A DNA stretch of 64,000 bases, taken from positions 5,795,001-5,859,000 of the forward strand of contig NC_051094.1 of the NCBI RefSeq assembly GCF_901709675.1, read 5' to 3'. A program made the position numbers and the translations under genes. Shown piece after piece: positions 36,001 to 49,749 of the stretch; position 1 is the stretch's first letter; every line of letters starts with the position of its first letter. The DNA is from Syngnathus acus (taxonomy: Eukaryota; Chordata; Actinopteri; Syngnathiformes; Syngnathidae). The notes under the pieces were generated by a model, which was not told the DNA's origin, made no database searches, and was given only the letters and a program-made list of their open reading frames with translations.

Positions 36001-39000
36001 CAGTCATATATATTTTTTGACGTGGCGCTGTTCAGTATGATGGGTTTAAATAACAGGAGGCTGACATATATTGTGGCAAGAAACATCTAGCGTTGGTACC
36101 AATATCCCAACATCTTCTCTAAAAGCTCTTTTTGTGTCATTTAGCTCTTAGGAAGGAGGTCTTTTGACCGTCACAGAGAAGCGAGATGATGATTGCCTTT
36201 TGTTCTGACAGTAAAGTGAGTGAAAGGGAAGGGTAGTGGAATATCATGTTGTTGATTCCCCACAGATTATTCTGTGTAGATTATCCTTTTGGATTAAATT
36301 GCATTTCTCTCATTTGCACATTTACCAGGTAAATACACTTTTGTAAAAGCTTTTCAATCCCAGTATGAGCAAAACATGTTGGATAAGAATACTGTATATT
36401 GGTTTTATGATATCTGTGCAACATTGTTTTTGGCCTCTGCTGCCCGATACTGGTGTCGAGATGCTCGCTATTACGATGATGATGATGGTTTACGACTGGC
36501 TTGTTTTGAATGCTTCAAATGAGGTCGTTTTAGCATGCAAATGCTGCAGTTGTCTAGCAATTAACACCGTTGGATGCCATCTGCTGCCCGTTTGCCACTG
36601 AAATGTTTGTTTTTTAAATATCTCAGTATTGCTGAGATATGAATGTTTCCCATCCGTCAAAAATAAAAACGCTTGTGTATGACCACACTTTAAGAAAATG
36701 ACAATAATAATAATAAGTTGGATGAACTCAAAAGGCATTACATTTTGATAACATTTTAGGTTGGGATATTAAACTAAAAATATTTGACTTTGAAAAACTG
36801 TTCCCTTGTAAAGTCGTCTCAACTAACCTTTAGACCGCAAAAGTTGTGTTTTCACAGTGCAGGGCACCTTTTTGAATTGGTGTTTTTATTCATTATTTCT
36901 CTTTGCCTTAAAAAAAAAAGCCTATTAGTTTGGATATGTAAATGATAAAACACATCTGCCATATAATGTATTAATTAATCCAAACTCTGAATTGTCATCA
37001 AATGGAAATACGCCTCCTTTATTTTGGTATTTTAAGATATGCATTCCAAAGAAGGCTAAACCTTCTCCAATGGAGCAACTCTATTTCCTTTCAACCGTGT
37101 TACCTTTGACCTCAGTTGAAGCTGCCTGTCGCCAGTTGTCAAGGGGGACTGCTTTTTGACAGCCTTTTCCTCACAACCTTGCAATCTATACAAAATATAG
37201 CGTCAAAGTACATAGTTGGAAAGATGGCAAAGCTTTGAAATGTACCCACACATTTGGATAGTAATAACCCTCCGCCAATATATTCATGGTTGCAAGGTCT
37301 ATACTCGAAATACTGGCTCTAAATCATCCCCAGAGTCATGTCAGTGTGGCAACATGATAATTTATTGCGTTGATATGTCACCAGAGACTCTGTGCGGCAT
37401 CGTTCTACAAATCACTGACAGGACTGGTCTGTGCTGGGACAAAATGTATATGTCAATCATAAGCGGCTGAGCTCAAATGATGAGGAAAAATGGACACCAA
37501 AGTCATTTGAATGCAACAGTTTGCATCATTTTCGACTTACATATCTTTGCTGCAGTAAGTCAGTCATTTTGGTCGTAAGAGAGACTGATTTTTTTTTCGC
37601 CACAAAACGTGCCACTGTTGGGTTTGTACTGACAGTTTGAAAAAGTCATTTTTTTTTTTTTCAAATGTTGTCTTTAGGTGTAAATGGAAGGTTGTTTTTG
37701 TGCACTGCACGCGCCTACCTTTGTCTATCAATCTGTGCACTGCCCCTAGTGGGCAATTGTGCAGTGTGAACCCCTGGCATGAAATACATTTTTAATTTAT
37801 TTTTTTATGATGATCTGTCTAAAATCAATTTGGCCGCTTGAGCAATTCTAGTGGAAATTGGTCTGTCGGTTTTGGCAAGAGGAAAACATCAGAAGGTTTA
37901 TTTTGAGTAATGGATTGGATTGGCTCATTTGGGAGATTTGGCTCTAATTTTCCCCATATCACATTGTTTTGCTTCTATGAGGCTCAGCAACACCTGATGC
38001 AGTTTCATTGTGGCAATGAATGTTAAAAAAGCACAGAGAGGCTTGAGGAGCTTAAAGCTTTGTCTTGTTCAGGAACTAAAAATAAACAAACAAGCACAAA
38101 ACCCTCGGGTAGTATTAATTCCATGTTTGAATTGAGAATTTTTGTTTGTTTGTCCATAATGAATTACCACAGCAAAGAAAATGCATTTTGGCATAGATCG
38201 TAAATGTGTAACTCTTTGATTGCGCTTTTGAGAACAAACACATCTATTATGACGTGGAATATATCATTTCATTCTTGATGGGAAGGAATAATGAAGGACA
38301 TTTAAATATAAACCAACAATGTAAAGGACTTATACACAAATAATAATTCTCCATCAACCAATATAAGGAACGGAATGCCTCTCTCCATCCACGTGCAAGT
38401 ATTTGTTTCCCACTTAAACAAAAATAATCACATTTTATGCTCCGACCACCATTTGAGGACATTGATTCTCCCTACATTAATGGCAATCATTTTAAGACGC
38501 AAACAGCATCCATAAGCAATATAAATCTTCTTTGAAATACTTTTCAATGAGTCTTCAATGCATTAACAGTCTGTCCTTTGAATTGTTTTTCTTTCGATAA
38601 TTGCATGTGGGCGGAATTAAATGCGCAAACAGTTAAAAGGTTTAGGTTACCGGATGAGCAACCTGATCCGCTTATGTCTTCGTGGCCCGGTCCTGTCAGG
38701 AAAGCACAGATTTCATTGTTGCCTGCTAAGTGCTGACCTGCAGACCTTTTCATTTTGCATTGCTCAAACACCATTTAATGGTTGCCCTCGCTTTTGCACA
38801 GTACTGCAAATCATCATCATAAAAATCGACATCTCCATATAAACTAATGGCAAAGAAAAGTGCAGACATGAATGTATTACAACTAACACAAATTCAAATA
38901 CCCTTTGCCAATAAAAAGTGTGCCTGCTTGATGTGCAATAAAAATGAGATTGCAATATTTTACGTGGCTAAAAACAACATTGATGTCTTTCTGGGCATCT

Positions 39001-40916
39001 ACTAAATTGAAGGAAGTAAAAAAGAAAATCTGCACATTTTTCCTGTATAAGGACAGAATGACAACTGCTAAGACTGAACCCGGAGCCTTCTCCTCCTCTT
39101 TCTTCATTTCCATTTAGTTGATTTACTTTGTTACGACAACCTCATTAATCACGTTTCCTCCGCATATATAATCTGCCTGTCAATCTCGTCTTGAAAAAAA
39201 GAAAAAAAAAAATCCGGTAATAACACAGCCAAGTGACTGCGGTACAGGGTGATGGAAGACATTGTTTGGGATGTGTTTGTGTGTGAGGAGGCGGAGTCAG
39301 ACTTGTTGTGTTTATCTTGAGAGAGCCAGCTGGACAAAAGGGAGACGCACAAAATCAAGGGAGACACGCATGATGATGAATTAGTTTGACAGAGACAGTC
39401 ACAGGGATGAAATGTTAATTTGAACGCGCCAGAGGATGTCCTCCAGAGGACAGACAAACACACACAAACACACACACGCATACATCCACGTTGGTACAGT
39501 CAGGAGGAAACTTAATTGTTGTCTGTGAGTAGCTTGTTTATGTTCCTGCAATCAGTCAGTCAGTGTGGGCTGCTGAGCTGTAACTTTCAATGTCAGATTA
39601 AATTTTAAGCAAAACATTTCACATCATTCCATTTAAAAATTTACATTTATATCATTACATTTAATCTGTGGAATTGTTTCAAAAGTGCGGGTGTTTTTTT
39701 TATGGGAAAATGTGTGGGAGTTAAAATAGGGTTGCAACGATTAATTGATTAACTTGATGAATGGTTTGATCACAAGAAAATGTTCGAACCAGAATCTCTG
39801 CCTTGCAGTGATGTGCTAGCAAAAACTACACTTTAGATTCGGTGACACCCATGTCACTCACCAGGCCAGGCTCCGCCTTAAAAACTAGAACTGCCCTCAG
39901 TGGAGCATAGACCTCCACCAAGTCCAAACAAACAAATGTAGGGTCAGAACCAATCTGTATCGTAAACCAGCAAATGCGTTCAAACCCTTTTCACAAAATG
40001 TTTGTTTTACCGCCCACTTTCAACCTCTCGTCTTAGTCATCAAGCGTTGTCTTGAAACGGGTGAGCAGGCGTCATGAATCAGTCCTCCAGCTATCAGTCA
40101 CTGAGCTTTGATAAAGCGCCGCTACGGTTCGTCTTTTTCAAAATGGCCTCCCACTACACGGTCCATCAAACTCTCTCTGAAAAGACGGCCCACATGACGC
40201 CTCTTTATCTCGTGAATAAACAAGGACTGATTGATGCGTCTTGCCAACCTGTTGTTTTTCCCCCGTCTAATCTCTCTCTGACTCTCCGCAGCAACCATTC
40301 CCAATTTTTACCCTATAAACTTTGTCTCAGATCTCAGCCCAAACCGTGGGAACATAGTATTAAAAAAGCTGTTCGCCTTCAGTTTTATTGAAAGGAACCA
40401 GCCATTTTGTTATTAACTCGGCATAGAAGTCACACGCCCACCCATATGAACTGCTCACAAGAGACACGACACTACGAGGATTAAATGTCTAACCGCAAGA
40501 CTCCCTCTTTTTGCTCCTTGTCTCAGGAGATGGCCAAAGTCCTCTTAAATCAACAAAGGCTCAAGAAAGAAACTTTTTTTTTTATATAAAAGGGAAGCCA
40601 CTTTCAATTAATCTTGAAAGACGACTGGATTGGACGTTCTGTCAGTCATAACCATTTGGGGCCAAACAGATCAATAACTAAAACATCATTTCACACTCTT
40701 GTTAATCTTGCTACCTTTAAAGCCTTTTGTGTTTTGGTGAGGCAAAAAAAAAAATATCTCAGTACTAAACACACGATGCTCCCCGACCCCACAGGGGACA
40801 CTAACTCGCATTGATGTATAACCCGGCCCTTGAAATTAATGCAACGGTTCCATTAGAAAAATGGAATGACAGAGTCGATGTCAGACATCACCGATCACAA
40901 ATAGCATGGACGATTA
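27002..40916 (+). other. sema6a: sema6a intron 1, third part
   Basis: About 14 kb of mostly unique sequence. Simple tracts include poly-C at 28970-28980, (ACC)n-like at 28980-29000, CCCT-rich at 31198-31224, poly-G patches around 31811, poly-C at 35031-35043 and (TG)14 at 35700-35727. Scraps of common repeats occur near 30943-30980 (AGGTGGAGGCTAGCGGTTAG) and 31008-31030. GC-richer, repeat-poor stretches at 31600-31960, 32740-33190 and 35280-35660 have no recognisable coding content. Confidence 0.55.
35700..35727 (+). repeat. (TG)14 microsatellite
   Basis: Perfect TG run in sema6a intron 1; no associated feature. Confidence 0.95.
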
Positions 40917-41087
40917 CCGTAATTTTCGGACTATAAGTCGCACCGGAGTATAAGTCGCACCAGCCATAAAATGCCCAAAAAAGTGAAAAAAAAACATATA
41001 TATGTATATAAATCGCTCCTGAGTATAAGTCGCCCCCCCACCCAAACTATGAAAAAAAAACCGCGACTTATAGTCCGAAAATTACGG
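40917..41087 (+). mobile_element. 171-bp MITE with perfect 25-bp inverted ends
   Basis: The left end CCGTAATTTTCGGACTATAA plus GTCGC is the exact inverse of the right end, with TA flanking on both sides (40915-40916 and 41088-41089). Internal repeats of GAGTATAAGTCGC occur three times in variant form. This is a widespread fish element with TATAAGTCGC motifs. No coding capacity is seen. The perfect ends suggest recent activity or strong hairpin potential. I do not assign a superfamily beyond the TA target site. Confidence 0.85.
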
Positions 41088-41089
41088 TA

Positions 41090-44000
41090 GTTATCGTAAA
41101 ACTGTCATTTGTGGGACTCACTTGACATAACTTTGAACACTATGGCAATAATATGAGTTACAAGTCTGTTCAGTCTTATGATGTCTAATTCCCTCTTGTA
41201 GTGTGAAATCAAAAAGAACTCCCTTCAGACAACAGCACGATCTTACTTGTCACACAAAGTTACATTTGCAATTAGCACGTGAACTTTACGCTCGCAGCCG
41301 AGCATCGAAAGCGCTATGGGCACATGCGTCACCATTGCATCATTGACATTCGGCTTCAAATGCAATTCCTAACCTTTTTTTATGTTAATTCACTTTGACC
41401 CAAAGGCTCATAAATGAACTTGTGTTAATTGTAATTGCAGCTCTCTTGAGGCACCAGCTTCCAGTTGTCATAAAAGTGCAGTGCATGTATTAACTGACGC
41501 TTTGGTGCTTGTCACGCAAATAGGCTCAAAGTTTTCATCCAACATGAACAAATAATCCATCTTCAACCATGCCAAAAAATCTCAAGGTATCAAGTTAGCA
41601 TGAGCTCACAGCTAATGGTCAATAGCTGATTAGACTAAATGGCTAAGTAGCCTATGTTAATTGGTCCAGTCCAGAGAGATTTTGTTAAAAGCTTTTTCAA
41701 GAGGTCATTGCATTACAATTTGGTAAATATCAAGGAAACATTTGGCATTGTCGAATTAGAATAACTCACTTAGCGCTATGCGGAGAGAAAACATTATGAT
41801 CATTGCATAATTGCCTCACTTTCAGGATGCACAGCCATTAGTTTGAAATAATATCAATAACGTTATAATCCAGTAAAGTAAAACTGGCATTTGAAGAGAG
41901 ATCATCCGGATCTAAAAAAATACAAATATAAAAAAAATACTCCCATTAAACGGCTAAAAAGGTGAAATATTGTGTAATATAATACAATTATTGTAGATTA
42001 TTATTATTCATTATGATAAAATATTTCATATTAATATGCTTACATCTTATGCAATTACTATCGACATTTGTGTGCTTAACTTTTTTGTTTGCGGGCATTT
42101 CTATCGAGAAAACCGACACTATTTTATTTCACCATTCCCTCCAAATTCCACATGCCTACAAGGATTTCTATTTCTTATTTCTAGCATCCTGAACAGCATG
42201 TTTGTGATTGTGGCACCAAATGACATGTCAAGGTGTCTTGCTGATCCGCCTGTCTGGCCACCGCCACCTTGTTGTCATTAGCGCAGCGATGCCGGCTGCT
42301 CCCCCCCCATATGCTACACTCAGATAACACAATTTACATTCTGTGCCCGATTCATCGCCATTGATCATTTGTAGATTGAGGAAATGACCCATTAGCAGAA
42401 AACAAGATCCCCTGTTAAAAGTAGCTAACACAGAGTGATATTACAGTTACTTTACATGGTTTGTGACCAAATAAGTGAATAAGATCTTTAATTTGAGTGA
42501 GACAAAATGGAATAAATAAAGAGCTCTCGAACAATGCAGCGTACAATAAATCAATAGGACGGACAGATGGCCAAGTAATGAGAGGAGGCTCAGGAAGTGA
42601 GTGCGAGTTGTAGGCTGTACTCTCCTGTGGCCCGCACATTACCTTTAAAGAGATTAGCATCACGCTCAGTCACAGCCGATGGAAGAGGAAGGTCCCGGCG
42701 AGCCAGCTATCAGCCGCCGAGCACACACACTCACTCACTTAGCATAATGGAACCTGCGTGAAATTGAAGCACTGCAGATTAAAAAAAAATAAAAAATAGG
42801 CCATTAACAAAGATGAAATGATTTGGAGTGACGGTAAAATGAAATCATGGAGAATCGAGCGAACTTTACACTTGAATGTTTTATCATGTGGCGGTTTGTG
42901 AGATGACAGTGTTTTGTGCCTGCTGTGTCTTCTTTGTGGTCACGTGAACTTTGAACTGATGGTGAGCTGATGTTTCCCATCTGTTCTTCTGTGCCTGGAG
43001 TTATCTATATAAAACAAAATGGAGGGCATAATATGCTCCCAAGTAGCGGCATGAGAAAGTTTCAATTCTCACCCCAAACTCTTCTCAGACTTGCAAGAAA
43101 AAAAAAAACATCCAATAACGAGCGGCTGTTACATTATCGACTCAGAGACCTTTCTCATTTAAAGCCTGTCGAGGAAAAAACAGGAGGCTGTAAATATCCA
43201 TCTCGCGCTTCTATTGTTTTATTGATTCCTCATCGTCTTCTATTTGAGTCAAAGCCACCCGAGGAGCTCATGCTATCATCCTTTGGTTACTTCTCGCTAA
43301 ATTTTCTGCTGCACCTTAAAAAACTAAGAATGCATGCATGAATACTCTTCCTATCTGCAAGGTATGACACAAAAAGCATTTTAAGTCTCATGCATTTTAG
43401 ATTAGTAGAAACATAACCACGGACAAAAATGGATTCTACTGTAATATAGCAGAAAATAGCCAGTAGGTGTTGTTACTTTTCATTCAGTTTTGGACATTTC
43501 TTAATATACATGCTGCCTATTTTTAAAAATCGACTTTGGCCTGACTGTTTACGTAACAGTGGTGCTAATGTACATAATAACCACCCCCACATTAAGTTTT
43601 TCTGCCCATGACCTGCTCAAGAGAAGAAAAGTATGATGCTGCATGTTTTTGTATTAGCATTAGCTAACAGTATTAGCTTCTGACATGTGGCCCGGCCTGC
43701 ACTTGTTGCTCTGTGAAGCTGTCAACACTTCCCTGCGATTAAAAATCACGTGCTTGCCTGTTTAATCATCTCAATAATAATTTTTTAAAAAAATTGCCGC
43801 CATTGGCTGGGCTACACGGTCATAAGACAAGGCCACACCCTCAAAACAAGCTAATCTTAGCACGACATGAAATTGGTTGTGAAAAGAGTCCTATCCCTCT
43901 TGATTTTGTCAAAAGCATAGTGAGAACTGTCTGAAAATGGTTGGAGCCTTTAAACCTCAGTGATCTGAACTTGGCTTTCATAGCTGGAAACCCTCAGTAG

Positions 44001-47000
44001 CACCTTAGGGAGCGCCGTCGTCTGCCTTGACGGGAGTTTCCCAATGAAATTCATCGTTTAACGTGTGACAGCTTCAACATCCCCCCCTGCCGCCGCTCCG
44101 CAGGGAGGCGCAGTGCAAGTGGCATTTAGCGCGATGACATTCTACTGATGATTCTTCTTCTCCACTGCACCTGGCCAAAAAACAAATCTCCCAGCTCGCA
44201 CTCTATGGACAAGGCTCGAGCTCACACGCCGACGCAAAGTGTGAACCGAAGGCATCGGGCGAGACAGAAATTCAAATCAAAAGGACAGTGGGAAAATGCC
44301 ACGTGCGTCCGAGCGTGTCCGTATTTGCGACGTATTTTCCCGCACTTTTCACATTCTATCAGCATGAGCGGGCTGTGACATTCAACCCGGTTTTCTTTCT
44401 CTATGACTGCGGTGAGCTTTTGAAAATGCACCTTACACATTTTGGCAATACGAGAAAACACAGGTGACCAATCCAGGGTGCGAGTGAGACAAGATTCCAG
44501 ATCCTCCTATTGGTTTTTCAGCAGCCTGCCTGCTTCTTGGCCTACTTTTAATCTTCAACTACAAACAGAGCAGGTTGTTATACTTGTTGGTGCGATGTCA
44601 GTGGTTCTCACACGCCAACTGCTCGGTTCTCCCACCCGTCCCTTTTGACAAAGCGCTTCAAAAAGTCCCACTGGTTCATCAGTTTAATGATTAAAACGCA
44701 TACGGACTGAATGTCTTTAACGTCCCAGAGGCGACGTTATTAAGACGAGAGCTTATCTCCACACTGAATGCTTTTTTTTCGTGTGTGTGAGGCTGCTATT
44801 TGGCAAAGTTGGCACTGTGCCTCTGATCTCTTGTTTCTTGTGCTTCCCTTGAGACTTTTTTTGGCTGGCTTCCGCAATCAATCCATCAGCTCTTAAAAGA
44901 GAGACGTCCATGCATCAGAGGCCTCTGTTTCAATAAATGGCCCGACAGCGACGGGGCGCCTCATTCATGCCCACTTCATTGTCTTTTAATCATCAAACCA
45001 TGATGGATTATCATGGTACTGATATTGACTTGAAAGCGAGAAATGCGAGGCAGGCAAAGAATTATGGGAAGGATGTGTGTCGGTGTTTGCGGGCTTACTG
45101 TATTTTGGATGCTGGGCTGATTCCTCCTGAGGCAACCCTCTTTGGTTCAAGCTCCTCTGGTGTCTCTTGTCTTGGATTCATCAAGCAGGGCTGACAAGTG
45201 AAAAAAGCTTTGGCTCCATTTGGGAGCCTTGATGCTTGGATGTGTTCCATGTTGGTGGATCAGTGCCTTAAAGTCTTCACTGTTCTATGCAATCTTTTCT
45301 GCTTGATCTTTTCCTTTTCTGCTCTCGGGCCCTATTCAGACTTTGCATTAACATGCGAGTCGGGCGATGGGATCAGTAGGTGGACAGCTCCGAGGGAAGT
45401 TTAAGTGCAAGAAAAAAACAAATCGTAGACGCACCAAATATGCAACTCCAAATATACTCGTGTCTTGTGTGTGCCTGAATTTTGTCATTCATACAAATGT
45501 CAACTACATTATGACTGACTGATCTATTGGCCAGTGTGTGAATAAGAGTTTGAATGACTGGACAGCAGTCTACCATTAACCAGTGGGAAGTATTTCATTG
45601 AGTGTCGAGCAGTCCAGGTTGTAAACTCCATCTTACCTGAGAGGGTGAAGTGGGAACTCTGAAACCTCTAAAGTAGGGGAAAATTGCCCAATTGATGTTT
45701 GTTTACTGCGTGTCAAATGTAGCCTTAGAAGCACTCACATAGTGAGCTATAACTTATGAATAAAGTCAATAATGCACGCTTCAAACTTTTGCCGACTCGG
45801 AATGCTAATGCTTCACATCACAAAATCAACATACTCCTCCTATTGATGCATTTAACTTAAAGAAATACATACAAATGGATATAACATAACTTCAGCATTC
45901 TGAGAAAAATAAATTGACATCACAAAGGACATCTGAGTCGAACAAAACTTCCAAATGAGATTCTGAATGAGTTTGAGTCGCCCAATGTAAGATTACATTT
46001 CCACAAACATCTCACTCTCCTCATTTCACACCTGAGCTGCAATTTATTAAAAGTGTTTTGCGCTTTATAAAAATGTCACACAGCAAAAACAATAGTCCAA
46101 GCCGTCATTTAAAATCACTTTTATTCACAACCAGGTGACATAAAAAGCATGGGCGGGCTGCGTATTTCTTACAGACTGAATCGACTTTTTCGTACGGCTA
46201 TAATCACGTTGCCATTACAGGAAACGTCAATACGACATAAAAATGAAAAATAGCAGCAATTTTGTGGAACGAATATTAGAATTTAGAATGTAGGAATCAA
46301 AATGTGTAATCTGCTTTTCAACGCATCCGGAGGGTCGACTAAGATGGCCTACCTGTCCAAACGGCAGCTTTTCCTCCGACGAGGCCCACATTTCAATCAT
46401 GTCTGGCGACCGACCGCATTGCCACCGAGACGGCCCCTCCCTCACTCCCTGTGGTGCTCCTGCCTGTCATCTGCGCACGTTATCCCGCCTGCCAAATATA
46501 AACACAGGCACGCCGCCCTCGTATCAAAGCTGTCAGACAGCATTTACGAGAAGCCGCCACTTAACTATAAATATGGAACACTTCCTCCTCTTATTCGGCC
46601 CGACTGTGATGAAGAAGAAACACTTATATACTGACATGCCTCTCTTGTTATAGTGATTAAAAAGCATGTCCGACAACGCTTTCATTACTTTTCTCTATTG
46701 TAAATATTTTAGTCAAAATGTCCTCTTCCTTAAACTACAGAAAGCGATGCTAGTGATAAGATAAAGTTGTCCGGTTTATTTTGCAAAGATTAATGGCTTG
46801 CATGTGAGAATTATTTTTAAGATTTTATAAGATTTTGCACTGTAGAGTAGAAAACTTTGCCAGAAATGTATTTTCTCATTTTTTCAATGTTGTTTGCCTC
46901 CAGAAAAAAAAAATGCTATAGTCGCATCTTTTTTGTCTTCCTTGAAGTAGGTTGCTGTCAGGAAGCCAACAGAACAGACAAACACATCAAAACAAACAAC

Positions 47001-49581
47001 TTTTGTTAGATTTTGTTTTGCAAAATGAAAGCAAATATTTGGTGGGTTGCGTCACAGTGGAAGCCCCCCTCCCCACCCAGAACAAAAAAATGGTATTGTC
47101 TTATCTTGTGTTTTTCACTGTGCTAACAAAAATAAACCATCACAAAGAAACAAACAGATATTTCTTGCTCACATGAAAGGCATTTATTATTATTATTTTT
47201 GATTGGTTAGTCACCATGAAATGGTCCCTTCCCAAGAAAAACTCCCACCATCACACCATCCTCCACAAACCTGGAATGTAGCTAGCTAACCAAAGCATGA
47301 CCAAAAAATTCAAATACTTAAAAAACAAATTAATTCTTAACGTTGTGCAAGTTCCCTCCATTTATTAACGTGACTATTATCTAAACATGTGATGGCATTT
47401 CCTTCCGTTTCCCAACTATAACGGCTGGCCTTGACAAACGTTTACAGCTGAGCACCATCAGCAAACATGTCCACATTAGCGTATTAGCAAGCAAAACATC
47501 ATCAGGCGCCGTAATGTGTTTACCGTCAAAGCCCGCTGCTCGTTTGTTTTGCTAGCCCCCGCGGGGCTGCTCATTTTGGGATGTACATGCATGTGATGCG
47601 GTTATTCCTTGGAAACCTCACGGGACTTTGTCCTAGATTGATTCTAGTGTTTGGACTACCTGTTGCTGGGCCCCTGCTAGCAATTAGCTTGAATAACACT
47701 TCCTACACACACACGCTAGTTTTCTCCTTCACACACATTTGCACTCGGAATGCCACCTACTTAGTTATAGTGGCTGCGGTCAAAGCCAGAGGAAAAGTTT
47801 TTGTTTGGTTCATTTATATTAAGAAATCTTCAACTTCCACCTGTGGCATTTTGGCTAATTTACTGTCACACGTGTGGTCGTTGAGTGCTGATGTTCTGAG
47901 GGTGTGCGCTACAGTAGCTTTTCAGGGAAAGATTTAAGCACACGAGGAAGCAATTTCTCCTCCAGAAGAGCCGGCGTGGGTCTCGCTGTTACTCACGCGG
48001 TGATGAAAGCGGCCTTTGAGTTACACTTGAAGCCATTTAGTGCATCACAGTTTTTTTTTTAAAATATTTGAATCCAGCACATCCCCACCGGTGCACATGG
48101 AAGATGAATGCTGATTAATCTCCTGGCAGTGCCGTTATGTCAAAGTCAATAACATATGGAAGAAGCTTTTTGCAGTTACACCTTTAACTTTGCGATGATC
48201 AAGATTCCAGCTGGAAATACCACAGTAGGATTATTTACAGTATTTCACATTCGCCATCTGTCCGCCAATGCTGTGCCATTTACCGCTCATCAATCAGTCA
48301 ATTATGTCAAGGTTTACGGGGTAAAGTTCAGGGAAGAGAGAGGAATAAAATAACTTGGAGCCACTTGCAATTCTATTTTCATAACTTTTATCTGTCAACT
48401 GTATTCTGGTAGGTGTATGGGTTTCTTCTTCTTGATAAATGAGATTTACATGGAGCTCTTTGATAAATGAAAAATCCAAGGCGGGACCGGATTATTTAAC
48501 TGTTTTTTGGTGTGTCTAAATTGGTGTGAGGAAGAGGAGCAGGAGCAAAGGAGATGAAGGTGGTCTTCAGGCTTCCCAAAGCTTTGCTATTCTCCTCAGT
48601 GTGAAAGTGATCCTCTGTGTGAATGCTGTTTTCATTCCTCTCCTCAATGAGATTCACAGGAGCATGAAGGGACAGAGAAAGAGAGAGAGCGAGAGAGAGA
48701 GAGAGAGACATTGCAAAGTAAAAGTAATCCTCTCTTTCCCCCTCTTCTTCCTGCCTTGAGTGAAGGATAATACATGTTGGGATAAACAACTTATATCAGA
48801 GGGAAGTAAATTCAAATCCTCATCCCAGAAGCATCCTCTGCATTCCCAGCAATGTCCCGAGCTGGGAAGGGATTGGAAAAAAAGAAAGAAAGAGCATAAT
48901 GCAAATGAAACGCTCGCTTCTTGATTAGATTACCAACGCAATAATTGTCGCGTTTGATTTATGGCCGTAATCTGTTGCCATAAACGACGGGAGGAGTCAG
49001 CGCGGCTTGTCAGGGCTAGATGTGCACAGATATGCATTACATATAAAATTGCATTTGGGAATGAGCTTGATGAGAACATACTGTTTATGGAATGAATTCA
49101 TCCAAATGGATTCGTTTGCTTTTAATCTTGGGGTTGTTAGCCTAGCAGCTAGTGCATTCGGTTCGTGACCGGTGAGATAGTGGCGGCGGGTGTCTGAAGC
49201 CCTAGTATGGCTGGGAAAGGCAGGAAAGGGCCTGGGCTCCCATGTTGGGAAGACGGAAGTGTGTTTGTCGGCTGACTCGCAAGTTGGAAAGGATACATAC
49301 GTTTGCGTGTGCAGGTCTTGATCCTCCTTGAGGCGTTTCGAGAAAGATCCTCTCTGCCTGGTATCAATCTATGACGCATATCACCTTCCTAATCCATTTA
49401 AAGCTCTTTAATATGCAATGAGTCACCAAAAATTCATACATCTTGGATCTTGGCACGTAATGCACGGATGTGTAAGGTGCTACTTTGCAATCCCCGATTC
49501 TGAAAGACTTATTTTTAGCTATGCTGCCCCCACCATCCACTCCCTCAGTGTAATCTTTTTTTATTTTTTTTTTATCTGCAG
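41090..49581 (+). other. sema6a: sema6a intron 1, last part
   Basis: Mostly unique AT-rich sequence ending in a strong acceptor: a T-rich stretch, then ATCTGCAG. It holds a (GA)n tract at about 48678-48709, a SINE-like scrap (TTAGCCTAGCAGCTAGTGCA, then GTTCGTGACCGG) at about 49136-49175, and a repeat-poor block at 48900-49070. No exon of sema6a or another gene was recognised. Confidence 0.6.
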
Positions 49582-49649
49582 GCTGAGGTACATCTGCACC
49601 AGAGGACCAGCAGCAGCGGCAGCAGCAGCAGCTGCACAGTGGTGCAACC
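49582..49649 (+). other. sema6a: sema6a 5' UTR part of the start-codon exon, with CAG repeat
   Basis: Follows the acceptor ATCTGCAG at 49574-49581. It contains an imperfect CAG/GCA triplet tract at about 49609-49634 that ends 15 bp before the ATG. The start context is CAACCATGA, with A at -3, a good Kozak match. No upstream ATG lies within this piece. Confidence 0.85.
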
Positions 49650-49749
49650 ATGAGGTCAGAGGCCTTCCTCCTCTACTTCATGCTACTGCACATTGCTGGA
49701 GCCGGCTTCCCAGAAGACAGCGAGCCTATAAGCATCTCTCACGGCAACT
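49650..49749 (+). CDS. sema6a: sema6a coding exon 1: signal peptide and mature N-terminus
   Basis: Encodes residues 1-33, [20 protein letters not shown] then [13 protein letters not shown], plus one base; donor ACT followed by gtgagtcc (phase 1). The sequence is almost residue for residue that of vertebrate SEMA6A and differs clearly from SEMA6D. The hydrophobic stretch [12 protein letters not shown] is a signal peptide with likely cleavage after about residue 18-19. Semaphorin 6A is a type I transmembrane guidance protein that binds plexin-A2 and plexin-A4, acting in axon guidance, neuronal migration and angiogenesis (family knowledge). The split Asn-Tyr-Thr at residues 33-35 is a glycosylation sequon. 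The intron begins with a microsatellite array six bases after the exon. Confidence 0.97.
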
